From: Chloroflexota bacterium
GTDB lineage: Bacteria > Chloroflexota > Limnocylindria > Limnocylindrales > CSP1-4
Direction of reading: 5' to 3'
Assembly: GCA_021785115.1 (NCBI GenBank)
Contig: JAJYGO010000505.1
Span: 1-9,117 of the forward strand
Length of the DNA: 9,117 bases
Made by a program: the position numbers and the translations under genes. The notes under the pieces were generated by a model. The model saw only the letters and a list, made by a program, of their open reading frames with translations. It was not told the origin of the DNA and did not search any database. Shown in pieces: positions 1 to 6,280 of the stretch (its first letter is position 1; each line of letters opens with the position of its first letter).

Positions 1-26
1 GCCGTCGGGGGCCAGGCAGGAGTGGA

Positions 27-118
27 GGCGATCGCCTCAAGGCCACTCCGGCGACCGGTGGACGCCGAGATCGCATCAAGGCGGGGGCCCCGGACGGCCC
101 GGCTCGAGATCGCATCAA
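27..118. repeat. Three short direct repeats with an exact 39-bp period
   Basis: The core GATCGCMTCAA occurs three times, in 14-base units at 27-40, 66-79 and 105-118, so the unit starts are exactly 39 bp apart. Copies 2 and 3 are identical over 14 bases (CGAGATCGCATCAA); copy 1 differs at three of the 14. Copies 1 and 2 also share GTGGA a few bases upstream and GGC just downstream. Copy 1 lies in a perfect 14-bp palindrome, GAGGCGATCGCCTC (25-38). The segments between the cores do not match clearly. The 39-bp period keeps any reading frame, so on the minus strand it reads as a 13-residue repeat (DAIS-like) that is open to the window edge. It could be a small dispersed intergenic element, a protein-binding array or the tail of an unrecognised gene. 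The repetition is seen directly; its function is unknown. Confidence 0.6.
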
Positions 119-294
119 CGGCCAGGCCCCAGGGTCCGAGCTTCGGAGGCTTCGTTGCCGATGGTGGGCAGCCCGCGAGGGCCAGCCGCCTCGGGCGCCC
201 GGAGGGACGCGACCGGCATCCCGGTGTCGGTACTCCCTTCGGGCGTCGAAGCTTTAACGGCCGGGAATCCCGTCCGCGCCCGACGTCTGGACCC

Positions 295-300
295 TATGCT
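295..300 (+). promoter_or_regulatory. Candidate -10 hexamer of the PNP gene
   Basis: TATGCT lies 8 nt before the ATG at 309. There is no Shine-Dalgarno sequence between them (GGTGCGCC). This would place transcription initiation at or within a base or two of the start codon, giving a leaderless or nearly leaderless mRNA. No convincing -35 box is seen, so this is inference from position and from the similar arrangement at other genes in the window. Confidence 0.35.
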
Positions 301-308
301 GGTGCGCC

Positions 309-1169
309 ATGACCAGGCCGTCCGTCGATCGCGCCCAGCCCATTCCCCCCGCCGAGCAGCCCGCCCGCCTCGCCGCGCTCACGGCTGCCGTCCGCGCCAG
401 GACCCAGCTCGTGCCCCGGGTGGGGCTGGTGCTGGGCTCGGGCCTCGGCGGCGTCGCGGACGCGGTGGAGCGCCCAGTCGCGATCCCGTTCGAGGAGCTG
501 CCCGGCTGGCCCGTCGCGACGGCCCCCGGGCACGCCGGGCGCCTGCTGCTGGGGACCCTCGCCGGCGTTCCGGTCGTGGCGCTGCAGGGGCGCTTCCACC
601 TCTACGAGGGCAACGACCCGGGCCTGGTGGTCCAGCCGGTGCTGCTGTTCCGCGAGCTGGGGGCCGCGATCCTGGTGCTGACCAACGCGGCCGGCGGCGT
701 CAACCCCAGCTTCGGGCCCGGCACGCTGATGGCGATCACCGACCACATCAACCTGACCGGCCGCTCGCCGCTCGTGGGCGCCAACGCCGACGAGCTCGGG
801 CCCCGGTTCACCGACCTCACCGACGTCTGGGCGCCCCGCCTGCGCGAGCGGCTGCACGCGGCCGCGGCCGCCGAGGGGATCGCCCTCGACGACGGCGTCT
901 ACGCCGGCCTCCTGGGCCCCAACTTCGAGACCCCGGCCGAGGTCCGCATGCTCCGCACCCTGGGCGCCGACGCCGTCGGGATGTCCACCGTGCTCGAGGC
1001 GATCGCCGCCCGGTGGGCCGGCCTGGAGGTCTGCGGCGTGTCGCTGGTGACCAACGCGGGCGCCGGGTACACGGGGGTCCCGCTGTCCCACGAGGAGGTC
1101 CTCGCGGCCGGCGCCGAGGCGGGCCCGCGCCTCGCGCGCGTGCTGCGCCGCTTCATCGCCGAGCTCTGA
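309..1169 (+). CDS. punA: Purine nucleoside phosphorylase (trimeric PNP family)
   Basis: This cytosolic enzyme of purine salvage cleaves purine (deoxy)nucleosides with phosphate to free base and (deoxy)ribose 1-phosphate. The 286-residue product has the full motif set of the trimeric, guanosine/inosine-type PNP family: the phosphate loop GSGLGG (43-48), PGHAG (73-77), RFHLYEG (95-101), TNAAGG (125-130), and GPNFETPAE (203-211) with the base-binding Glu207. It also has GMST (224-227), Asn249 in SLVTN, and LSHEE (259-263) with the conserved His261. Length is normal for the family (about 270-290). The ATG at 309 is the only sensible start; no Shine-Dalgarno precedes it. The gene stands alone on its strand and converges on thyX. 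6-oxopurine specificity is inferred from Glu207 and Asn249. A methylthioadenosine phosphorylase is the closest alternative but fits these motifs less well. Confidence 0.93.
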   Translation: MTRPSVDRAQPIPPAEQPARLAALTAAVRARTQLVPRVGLVLGSGLGGVADAVERPVAIPFEELPGWPVATAPGHAGRLLLGTLAGVPVVALQGRFHLYEGNDPGLVVQPVLLFRELGAAILVLTNAAGGVNPSFGPGTLMAITDHINLTGRSPLVGANADELGPRFTDLTDVWAPRLRERLHAAAAAEGIALDDGVYAGLLGPNFETPAEVRMLRTLGADAVGMSTVLEAIAARWAGLEVCGVSLVTNAGAGYTGVPLSHEEVLAAGAEAGPRLARVLRRFIAEL

Positions 1170-1250
1170 ACGAGGGCGACGCCCGCCGCGCTGAGGTCCG
1201 ACGACGCCGCCGTCCGGGGGCCGGCGCACCGGCGCTGCGCTCGGCCGGCG

Positions 1251-2108
1251 CTACTCCGCGGGGGCGTCCCGCCCGGCAGTCCTCGATGCCGCCCGCTTCT
1301 CGGCCCAGGCGCCCAGCACCGCGTCCTTGTGGGGCCGGATCGGGCAGTGGCCGTCGCGGTTGTTGAACTCGTCGCAGTAGCCCAGGGCCACGCACTTGGG
1401 GGCGAGGAAGGACCCCAGGAACGGGGACACCGCGAACACCTCGTGGCGGACCAGCTGGAACAGGCGGCGGATCTCCCACTGGGCCATCGTGCACAGCCGC
1501 AGGCCGCTCATGTGGATCAGCGCGCGCAGGTTCGTGGTCATCACCAGGTTGGTGCGGGTGGCGTTGGGGAAGACGAACCGGGCGTCCTCGCCCGGCACCC
1601 CCGCCTCGAGCAGCTCGCCGTACAGGGCGAGCGCCCCGTCAACCTGGGCCTCGAAGCGCTCGCGGAGGGCGGGGTCGCCGTCGGCGATGGTCCCGGGCAG
1701 CATCGTGGCCGCGCCCTTGAACTTGACGTAGCGCTGGCTCTGCTGGTCGAAGGCCACGCCCGCGCGGTGCCGGACCAGCTGGTGCGACAGCGTCCGCGAC
1801 ACCCCGCTGATCGCGAACGTGAACACGATGTGCTCGATGGTGGAGCCGTGGCCGGACTCGATCACGTTGGTCATCAGCCGCTGCATGGCCGCGGGGTTGA
1901 TCTCGCCGTCCACGGCCCGCCGGAAGATCTCCTGCGGCTCGAGCTCCGAGTAGCAGGTCCGGCACGCCGTGTACACGAGCGGGACGTAGTACCGCTCCAC
2001 GATCTCGCGGTTCGGGAACAGGAGCGTCGCCGACATCCCCAGGTCGTGCCGGCCAGGGTTCTTGGGGATCGCGCTCTTGGCGCGGGCGGGGTCGGGGACG
2101 TCGGCCAT
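1251..2108 (-). CDS. thyX: Flavin-dependent thymidylate synthase ThyX
   Basis: ThyX makes dTMP from dUMP using methylenetetrahydrofolate, FAD and NADPH, replacing ThyA, and is needed for DNA synthesis. The 285-residue product shows ESGHGSTIEH (84-93), SRTLSHQLVRHR (104-115) and the ThyX signature, here RHR (113-115) then eight residues then Ser124 in QSQRY. It also has TTNLRAL (191-197) with the substrate-binding Arg195, and AQWEIR (209-214). The spacing of eight between RHR and Ser is one longer than the textbook RHR-x7-S form. A C-terminal tail carries Cys239, Cys245 and Cys255 with nearby histidines. The start is the ATG at 2108, with no Shine-Dalgarno but TAGACT exactly 6 nt upstream. Met25 is an alternative start that would remove a poorly conserved leader. 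No ThyA gene is visible in the window. Confidence 0.95.
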   Translation of the reverse strand: MADVPDPARAKSAIPKNPGRHDLGMSATLLFPNREIVERYYVPLVYTACRTCYSELEPQEIFRRAVDGEINPAAMQRLMTNVIESGHGSTIEHIVFTFAISGVSRTLSHQLVRHRAGVAFDQQSQRYVKFKGAATMLPGTIADGDPALRERFEAQVDGALALYGELLEAGVPGEDARFVFPNATRTNLVMTTNLRALIHMSGLRLCTMAQWEIRRLFQLVRHEVFAVSPFLGSFLAPKCVALGYCDEFNNRDGHCPIRPHKDAVLGAWAEKRAASRTAGRDAPAE

Positions 2109-2114
2109 GCCCGA

Positions 2115-2120
2115 AGTCTA
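2115..2120 (-). promoter_or_regulatory. Candidate -10 hexamer of thyX (leaderless start)
   Basis: Read on the minus strand, TAGACT is followed by TCGGGC and then the ATG of thyX. The same layout, almost base for base, precedes the CocE-type hydrolase gene (TAGACT-CCGAGC-GTG). No Shine-Dalgarno fits in the 6-nt gap. A -10 box at this distance puts the transcription start on the first base of the start codon. No good -35 match is seen 16-18 bp further upstream. Confidence 0.5.
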
Positions 2121-2215
2121 GCGGCCGTGCCGGGGGCGTGGAGGAGCCCGCCACGGCGTTGGGCCCCGGGCCGCAACCGCCTGGAGCGGCTCAGACCGCC
2201 GCGGCGTCCCCTTCC

Positions 2216-2233
2216 GGCGCCAAGGACCTTGGC
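2216..2233 (-). terminator. Possible terminator hairpin after the MFS gene
   Basis: A perfect inverted repeat, GCCAAGG-A-CCTTGGC (2219-2233), begins 13 bp beyond the MFS stop codon on the minus strand. It could fold as a hairpin in the MFS transcript. No run of U follows it, so a factor-independent terminator is only a guess; it may be an mRNA-stabilising hairpin or chance. Confidence 0.3.
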
Positions 2234-2246
2234 CGCCCCCAGCGGG

Positions 2247-3572
2247 TCAGGCCGCCGCCCGCGCCGCCAGCCGGCGTCGGTCGTGCGCGCGGAACCAGAT
2301 CCAGTACAGCGCGGTCGCCACCGTGTACAGGGCGATGATCGTCACGAAGTTGACCGTGTAGCCGCCGGAGAAGCCGAGCACGGCCTGCAGCGACGTGTAC
2401 CAGACCCCGCCGATCACCCAGCCCAGCTGCCACAGGACGCTGACGGCGGCCGACAGCGTGGCGCGCTCGGCCGGGCTCACCGCCTCCATCGCGAAGGCGT
2501 TCGCGATCGGGTTCCCCGCGTTCATCAGCGAGCTGCGGACGGCCATTGCGGTCACCACCATCCACAGGACCGGCGAGAAGCCGAGCACGACGAGGAACGG
2601 GATCGAGACGCCCTGCACGATGACGACCGAGGCCACCTGCCCGAACCGCCGGGCGAGCTGTGGCTGCACCAGGATCGCCACGGCGGTCCCCAGCGAGGTG
2701 AGTGCGAAGACGGCGTTGAGCTCGGCGAGGTTCAGGCCGAACTTCTGCTGGACGAACAGGTTGAGGTACGGGATCACCTGGCCGGCGCCGATTGAGATCA
2801 GGAAGCCCGGCAGGACCAGCCTGGCGAAGCGGGCGCGGTCGACGATCGTGATGCCGAGGCGGGCGCGGTGGCGGCGCGGGTCGGGCGGGAAGGCGGCCGG
2901 CTCGCCGAGCCGGCGCAGCGTCGGCCCGGCCATCGTGCGCGGCCGATCGTCGGAGAGGGCCCTGATCGTGCCGATGCCGGCCGCCAGCAGTGCGGCCATG
3001 ATCAGCAGGATGACCAGGTAGACGCCCCTGCCCGCCGGATCGATGCCCAGCCAGCCCGCCACCGCTACGGCGACCAGCCCGCCGAGCACCGCCGCCACGA
3101 TGTTGGTGACGTTCTGGACGGCGTACTGGAGCGCGAACAGCTCGTTGCGGTGCTCCGGCTCCGAGCGCTCGGCCAGGAAGGGCGGGACCACCACCGTGAA
3201 CGCGCTGTTGCCGGCGGACCACAGCATCGCCGCGATGGCGATCAGCGGGATGGAAGTGCCGGCGACGATGAGCATGCCCAGCCCGCCGAGCGCGGCGAGG
3301 AGCGCCCCGGCGAAGACGATTCGACGGCCCGACTGATCCGACAGCGCCGAGGCGGGGAAGGCGACGGCGCCGCCGGCGATGCTGGCGAGCGTGCCCACCA
3401 CGCCGATCTCCGCCGTCGAGAGGCCGGTCGCCTCGAGGTACAGGTTGAAGTCGATCCACCACAGGCTGATCGCGGCGCCGGCGACTAGGCTCGTGACCAG
3501 GATCAGCCGGGCGTCGCGCTGGTAGCGCCCCCACATCCGCCAGCGCAGCGTCCCGGCGGTGTCGGGCGCCAT
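2247..3572 (-). CDS. Major facilitator superfamily (MFS) transporter
   Basis: This is a polytopic inner-membrane transporter of unknown substrate. The product is about 441 residues, the usual MFS size, with many hydrophobic segments (for example residues 24-48, 57-76, 86-106, 108-130, 150-175, 184-204, 252-272, 285-305, 315-345 and 375-425, counted from the GTG one codon upstream). The loop between helices 2 and 3 holds a motif A variant, ALSDQSGRR (77-85). A long basic stretch at 206-250 forms the central cytoplasmic loop. A second-half counterpart, QPQLARRFGQ (304-313), supports the two-bundle layout. The ATG at 3572 overlaps the TGA of the SRPBCC gene by one base; the GTG at 3575 is the alternative start, giving a four-base overlap. 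Either way translation is probably coupled. Efflux of a drug-like compound is common for such proteins, but nothing here fixes the substrate. Confidence 0.9.
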   Translation of the reverse strand: MAPDTAGTLRWRMWGRYQRDARLILVTSLVAGAAISLWWIDFNLYLEATGLSTAEIGVVGTLASIAGGAVAFPASALSDQSGRRIVFAGALLAALGGLGMLIVAGTSIPLIAIAAMLWSAGNSAFTVVVPPFLAERSEPEHRNELFALQYAVQNVTNIVAAVLGGLVAVAVAGWLGIDPAGRGVYLVILLIMAALLAAGIGTIRALSDDRPRTMAGPTLRRLGEPAAFPPDPRRHRARLGITIVDRARFARLVLPGFLISIGAGQVIPYLNLFVQQKFGLNLAELNAVFALTSLGTAVAILVQPQLARRFGQVASVVIVQGVSIPFLVVLGFSPVLWMVVTAMAVRSSLMNAGNPIANAFAMEAVSPAERATLSAAVSVLWQLGWVIGGVWYTSLQAVLGFSGGYTVNFVTIIALYTVATALYWIWFRAHDRRRLAARAAA

Positions 3573-4009
3573 CACCCGTCCGACAGGAGGTCGCGCAGGT
3601 CCTCGAGGTAGCCGGCCCAGTAGCCCTCGTGATCGTCGCGCGCGGCCGCGTCGAGACCGGCCTCGGCCCAGCCGTCGTGGACGAGGCGGACGGTGGAGCC
3701 GCCCGCCGTCGGCGTCACGGTCCAGGCGACGCGCGTGGTCTCGGCGTCGTCGGCCCCCTCCCAGCGCCAGAGGTGGACGAGCCGCCGGCCGGGCTCCAGC
3801 TCCAGGATCTCGCCCGACACGACGCTGCCGTCCCCGAAGTCCAGGCGGTAGACGCTGCCGACGGGGCCGACGGGCGATGCGTTCGTGAACCAGTCGATGA
3901 CGCGGTCGGGATCGGTGATGGCGCGCCAGGCGACGTCGGCGCTGACCGGGAGGTCAACCTCGATGTCGATGGGCCGGATCCCAGGGCCGGACGCCCGCTG
4001 GCCGCTCAC
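3572..4009 (-). CDS. SRPBCC / AHSA1-like domain protein
   Basis: This is a small 145-residue protein of the START/SRPBCC fold (Activator of Hsp90 ATPase homologue 1-like group), whose members have a deep hydrophobic ligand cavity. The product shows the typical opening strand and helix (IDIEVDLPVSADVAWRAITD, residues 14-33), WF in the next segment, and alternating strands with RLDFGDGSVVSGEILELEP. It ends with HDGW followed by a long amphipathic helix (EGYWAGYLEDLRDLL). The GTG at 4009 is chosen because homology-like sequence begins just after it and TACGAT lies 6 nt before it. The frame stays open to 4210, but that part runs antiparallel through the CocE-type gene and looks unlike a protein. 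It sits 41 bp after the hydrolase stop and overlaps the MFS gene by one base. The ligand is unknown; a role in binding or sensing a small molecule handled by its neighbours is inference. Confidence 0.85.
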   Translation of the reverse strand: MSGQRASGPGIRPIDIEVDLPVSADVAWRAITDPDRVIDWFTNASPVGPVGSVYRLDFGDGSVVSGEILELEPGRRLVHLWRWEGADDAETTRVAWTVTPTAGGSTVRLVHDGWAEAGLDAAARDDHEGYWAGYLEDLRDLLSDG

Positions 4010-4015
4010 GCGGCC

Positions 4016-4021
4016 ATCGTA
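4016..4021 (-). promoter_or_regulatory. Candidate -10 hexamer of the SRPBCC gene
   Basis: On the minus strand TACGAT is followed by GGCCGC and then the GTG start, giving the same 6-nt spacing as at thyX and the CocE-type gene, and no Shine-Dalgarno. It lies in the 41-bp gap after the hydrolase stop. If active, it would give the SRPBCC-MFS pair its own leaderless transcript in addition to read-through from the hydrolase gene. The -35 region is unconvincing. Confidence 0.35.
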
Positions 4022-4050
4022 CGCCGGGCTGTGCACCGGCCGGACGTCCC

Positions 4051-6120
4051 TCAGGCCAGCCTTCGGGCAATCCGCTCCGACCACGCGCGCGCGAAGAACG
4101 GCTCCCCGTCGAGGCGCACGTGGAGCTCCACCCGGACGTCGAACGCGGCCTCGTCGGACGCGATCCTGCCGACGGCCCGGATGTCGGCCGAGAAATCGGG
4201 GCCGGACCACGTGTAGGCGACCTCGGTGTCGAGGCTGGCGTGCGCAGGATCAGGATCGGAGGCGCGCAGGACGAGACGCTCGGCGCTGTAGACCCGGGAG
4301 CCGTCCTCGAGCAGGCTCGCACCGCCCTCGCCGATCGTCACCGCGACCTCGCCCCGGAGCACGTCCTCGGCAACCTCCCAGACCGCCGGGTCCTCCTCGC
4401 CGGCCCCGACCTCCCGGACGCCGGCGTCGGAGGTGTCGAACACGGGCGGCTCCGGGGTGGGCACGTCGTCGGGGAGGACCGGGAGCACGAGCCGCGACGC
4501 CGCGGCGGTGCCGTGGTGCACGTGCAGCTCGCCGGCGTAGGGCGACGGCCAGACGATCGGCCACATCGCGGTGTGGACGGCGAGGCGGATCCGGTGCCCT
4601 GCCGAGAAGCGGTAGCCAGTGGCGCGGAGCGGGATCGCCACCTCCTCCGCCTGCCCCGGGACGAGCGGCTCCGGATCGGCGTCCGAGTGCCGGTGCGTCA
4701 GGTTGAACACGCCGTGGGTGACGAGTGCCGAAGCGCCCGACGGCGCGACCTCGGAGACGCGGACCACGCACGTCGCGACGGGCATCGTGGCGGACAGGTG
4801 GAGCACAACCTCGGGGAGACCGATGACGGACACCGCGCGCTCCAGCGGCGCCGACGTGTACACGAGGCCGCGCGCCTCGTCGGGGCGGAGGTCGCGGGCG
4901 AGCCCATTCGGCGCGCCTCCCGAGCCCCACGAGAGCGGCCCGCTCGCGCCCACGGTGGCCTGGTGGCGGAGCACGTCGACCCCGTCGCCGGCGCTCTCCG
5001 CATCCGCGATCAGCGAGCCGTCGCCCAGCCGCAGCGTCCAGGGCACCACGCCCGGGACCGGCAGGGCGGTCGCCGCCCGCCAGCGCCCGGGCCATACCCG
5101 CGGGAACGCCTCGGGCTCGGCCCACTCGTGCTCGAACCAGGTGATCGCGGGCTCGTCGTCCCAGCCGCTCGGGTCGCCGCGGAGATGCGCGCCGAAGAAG
5201 CGGATCGCCTCGTGGAGCCAGTTGACGTTCGGGCCGGGGTACGCGTCGTCGGGGAAGGAGTGCACCCAGTTGCCCACCAGCGTCCGGATCGGGATCGCCC
5301 GGCAGCGCTCCTGCATCCGGAACGCCGGGTCCACGTAGGAGTCGTTCCAGCCGCCCACGGCGAACACCGCGCAGTCGAGGGCGTCGTAGTCGGGTGCCAG
5401 CGAGCCGTGGCGCCAGTACGGGCCGTCGGTCTGGTGGCGCATCCAGGCCAGGATCCACGGGGGCGTCCGCTCCAGCCGATCGAGCCACTGGCGGCGCCAC
5501 GGGCCGTCGCGCCAGCCCTCGCCCCGGACGGCGGGCAGCGGCGGCATCGCGTTCATGCCCATCTGGCTGACCGCGTACTGGCTCTTCTCGCTGGCCGTCA
5601 CGCACCCGCCGCGCAGGTGCACGTCGTCGCGATACCGGTCGTCGGTGGCGTACATCGGCAGGATCGCCCGCAGGTGGGGCGGCCGGAGCATCGCCACCTG
5701 GATGGACGTGAAGCCTCCCCAGCTGATCCCCCACATCCCGACGCGGCCGCTGCACCAGGGCTGGGCGGCCAGCCACTCGACCGCGTCGTAGCCGTCCTGC
5801 GTCTGCTCCGGCAGGTACTCGTCGAGTGCGAGTCCCGGGGAGCCGCCCGTCCCCCGGACGTCGAGCCGGCAGAGCGCGAAGCCGCGGGCGGCGAGCCACT
5901 CGCCGCGCCCGGTGTCGGCGTTGCGGCGCCAGCTGTCCTTGCCGTAGGGGATCATCTCGAGGATCGCCGGGAAGGTCTCCCCCGGCCGGTCCGGGCGCGG
6001 CCGCGGCAGCCACAGGTTGGCCGCCATCTGGAGGCCGTCGCGCACCGGGATCCGGACGTCCCACCGGACCTCGACGTCGTGGGTGGCCGGATCCGCGGGA
6101 CCCGGGTGGGGCTGGCTCAC
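4051..6120 (-). CDS. CocE/NonD-family serine hydrolase (X-Pro dipeptidyl-peptidase, S15-like)
   Basis: A 689-residue alpha/beta hydrolase of the CocE/NonD family, which cleaves esters or acyl/peptide bonds; cocaine esterase and alpha-amino-acid ester hydrolases are relatives. The N-terminal S15 domain has PYGKD (58-62) with an oxyanion Tyr59, VRGTGGSPG (88-96) and the nucleophile Ser133 in GISWGG. Asp260 lies in GGWNDSYVD and His287 in NWVHSFPDD, completing the triad. A helical cap fills roughly 160-250. The jelly-roll domain typical of X-Pro peptidases follows (about 340-550), with GHRIRLAV (508-515). An extra beta-rich tail of about 130 residues (560-689) makes it longer than classic CocE (about 570). 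No signal peptide is seen, so it is probably cytosolic. The GTG at 6120 is the start; TAGACT lies 6 nt before it. The substrate cannot be predicted. Confidence 0.92.
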   Translation of the reverse strand: MSQPHPGPADPATHDVEVRWDVRIPVRDGLQMAANLWLPRPRPDRPGETFPAILEMIPYGKDSWRRNADTGRGEWLAARGFALCRLDVRGTGGSPGLALDEYLPEQTQDGYDAVEWLAAQPWCSGRVGMWGISWGGFTSIQVAMLRPPHLRAILPMYATDDRYRDDVHLRGGCVTASEKSQYAVSQMGMNAMPPLPAVRGEGWRDGPWRRQWLDRLERTPPWILAWMRHQTDGPYWRHGSLAPDYDALDCAVFAVGGWNDSYVDPAFRMQERCRAIPIRTLVGNWVHSFPDDAYPGPNVNWLHEAIRFFGAHLRGDPSGWDDEPAITWFEHEWAEPEAFPRVWPGRWRAATALPVPGVVPWTLRLGDGSLIADAESAGDGVDVLRHQATVGASGPLSWGSGGAPNGLARDLRPDEARGLVYTSAPLERAVSVIGLPEVVLHLSATMPVATCVVRVSEVAPSGASALVTHGVFNLTHRHSDADPEPLVPGQAEEVAIPLRATGYRFSAGHRIRLAVHTAMWPIVWPSPYAGELHVHHGTAAASRLVLPVLPDDVPTPEPPVFDTSDAGVREVGAGEEDPAVWEVAEDVLRGEVAVTIGEGGASLLEDGSRVYSAERLVLRASDPDPAHASLDTEVAYTWSGPDFSADIRAVGRIASDEAAFDVRVELHVRLDGEPFFARAWSERIARRLA

Positions 6121-6126
6121 GCTCGG

Positions 6127-6132
6127 AGTCTA
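6127..6132 (-). promoter_or_regulatory. Candidate -10 hexamer of the CocE-type gene
   Basis: On the minus strand TAGACT-CCGAGC-GTG precedes this gene, matching the thyX start region at 10 of the 12 bases before the start codon, plus a shared C before the hexamer. No Shine-Dalgarno is present. The pattern predicts a transcript beginning at the GTG. No plausible -35 box is seen at 16-18 bp. Confidence 0.5.
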
Positions 6133-6220
6133 GGCGACCGTCAGGCTCGCCGCCGCGAGTGGTGCCGGCGACGGAGCGGCAGGCTCGGACGAGTCTGGCC
6201 GATCCCGCCGGCGTGCCGTC

Positions 6221-6273
6221 CGGGGCCCGGCTGCGGCCGCCTGCGGCCAGGCGGCCCCGGCTCTCGGGCCCCG
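6221..6273 (-). terminator. Nested GC-rich inverted repeat after the alpha/beta hydrolase gene
   Basis: Two nested perfect inverted repeats lie directly after the stop codon at 6281. The outer pair is CGGGGCCCG (6221-6229) with CGGGCCCCG (6265-6273), 9 bp. The inner pair is GGCCGCCT (6235-6242) with AGGCGGCC (6249-6256), 8 bp around a 6-nt loop. The folded RNA would be a long, very stable hairpin 7 nt past the stop on the minus-strand transcript. There is no U run, so it fits a GC-rich, U-less terminator or a 3'-end stabiliser rather than a classic intrinsic terminator. It separates this gene from the downstream CocE-type gene. Confidence 0.45.
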
Positions 6274-6280
6274 CCTCCGG

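Larger units (their letters stand above)
1..308. other. Gene-poor leader region before the PNP gene
   Basis: No open frame here resembles a known protein. The short frames on both strands are arginine-, proline- and glycine-rich, as expected from GC-rich noncoding DNA. Apart from the 39-bp repeats at its left end, it contains a small palindrome, CGGGAATCCCG (262-272), and a possible -10 hexamer just before the PNP start. I see no tRNA or riboswitch. An unrecognised gene entering from the left on the minus strand cannot be excluded, because some minus-strand frames stay open to the window edge. Confidence 0.5.

Noticed and set aside
27..118. CRISPR array
   Set aside because: The repeat is only about 11-14 bases with three copies, the first diverged, and no cas gene is near.
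241..290. tRNA-like T-arm around GGGAATCCCG
   Set aside because: There is no TTCGA-type loop, acceptor stem or anticodon arm; it is only a short palindrome.
1170..1250. Bidirectional terminator between PNP and thyX
   Set aside because: Only a 6-bp GCCGGC pair (1220-1225 with 1244-1249) with a large unpaired middle and no T tract is visible, which is within chance for this composition.
155..1366. Long + strand open frame overlapping PNP
   Set aside because: It is dominated by Arg, Ala, Pro and Gly with no domain pattern and is the out-of-frame shadow of the well-supported PNP gene.
1329..2795. A 488-codon + strand open frame opposite thyX and the MFS gene
   Set aside because: It spans two real genes and the gap between them, shows no recognisable domain, and has the same low-complexity shadow composition.
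4010..4210. N-terminal extension of the SRPBCC protein
   Set aside because: It runs out of frame through the end of the CocE-type gene and is Arg/Gly-rich; the GTG at 4009 sits just before the family-like sequence.
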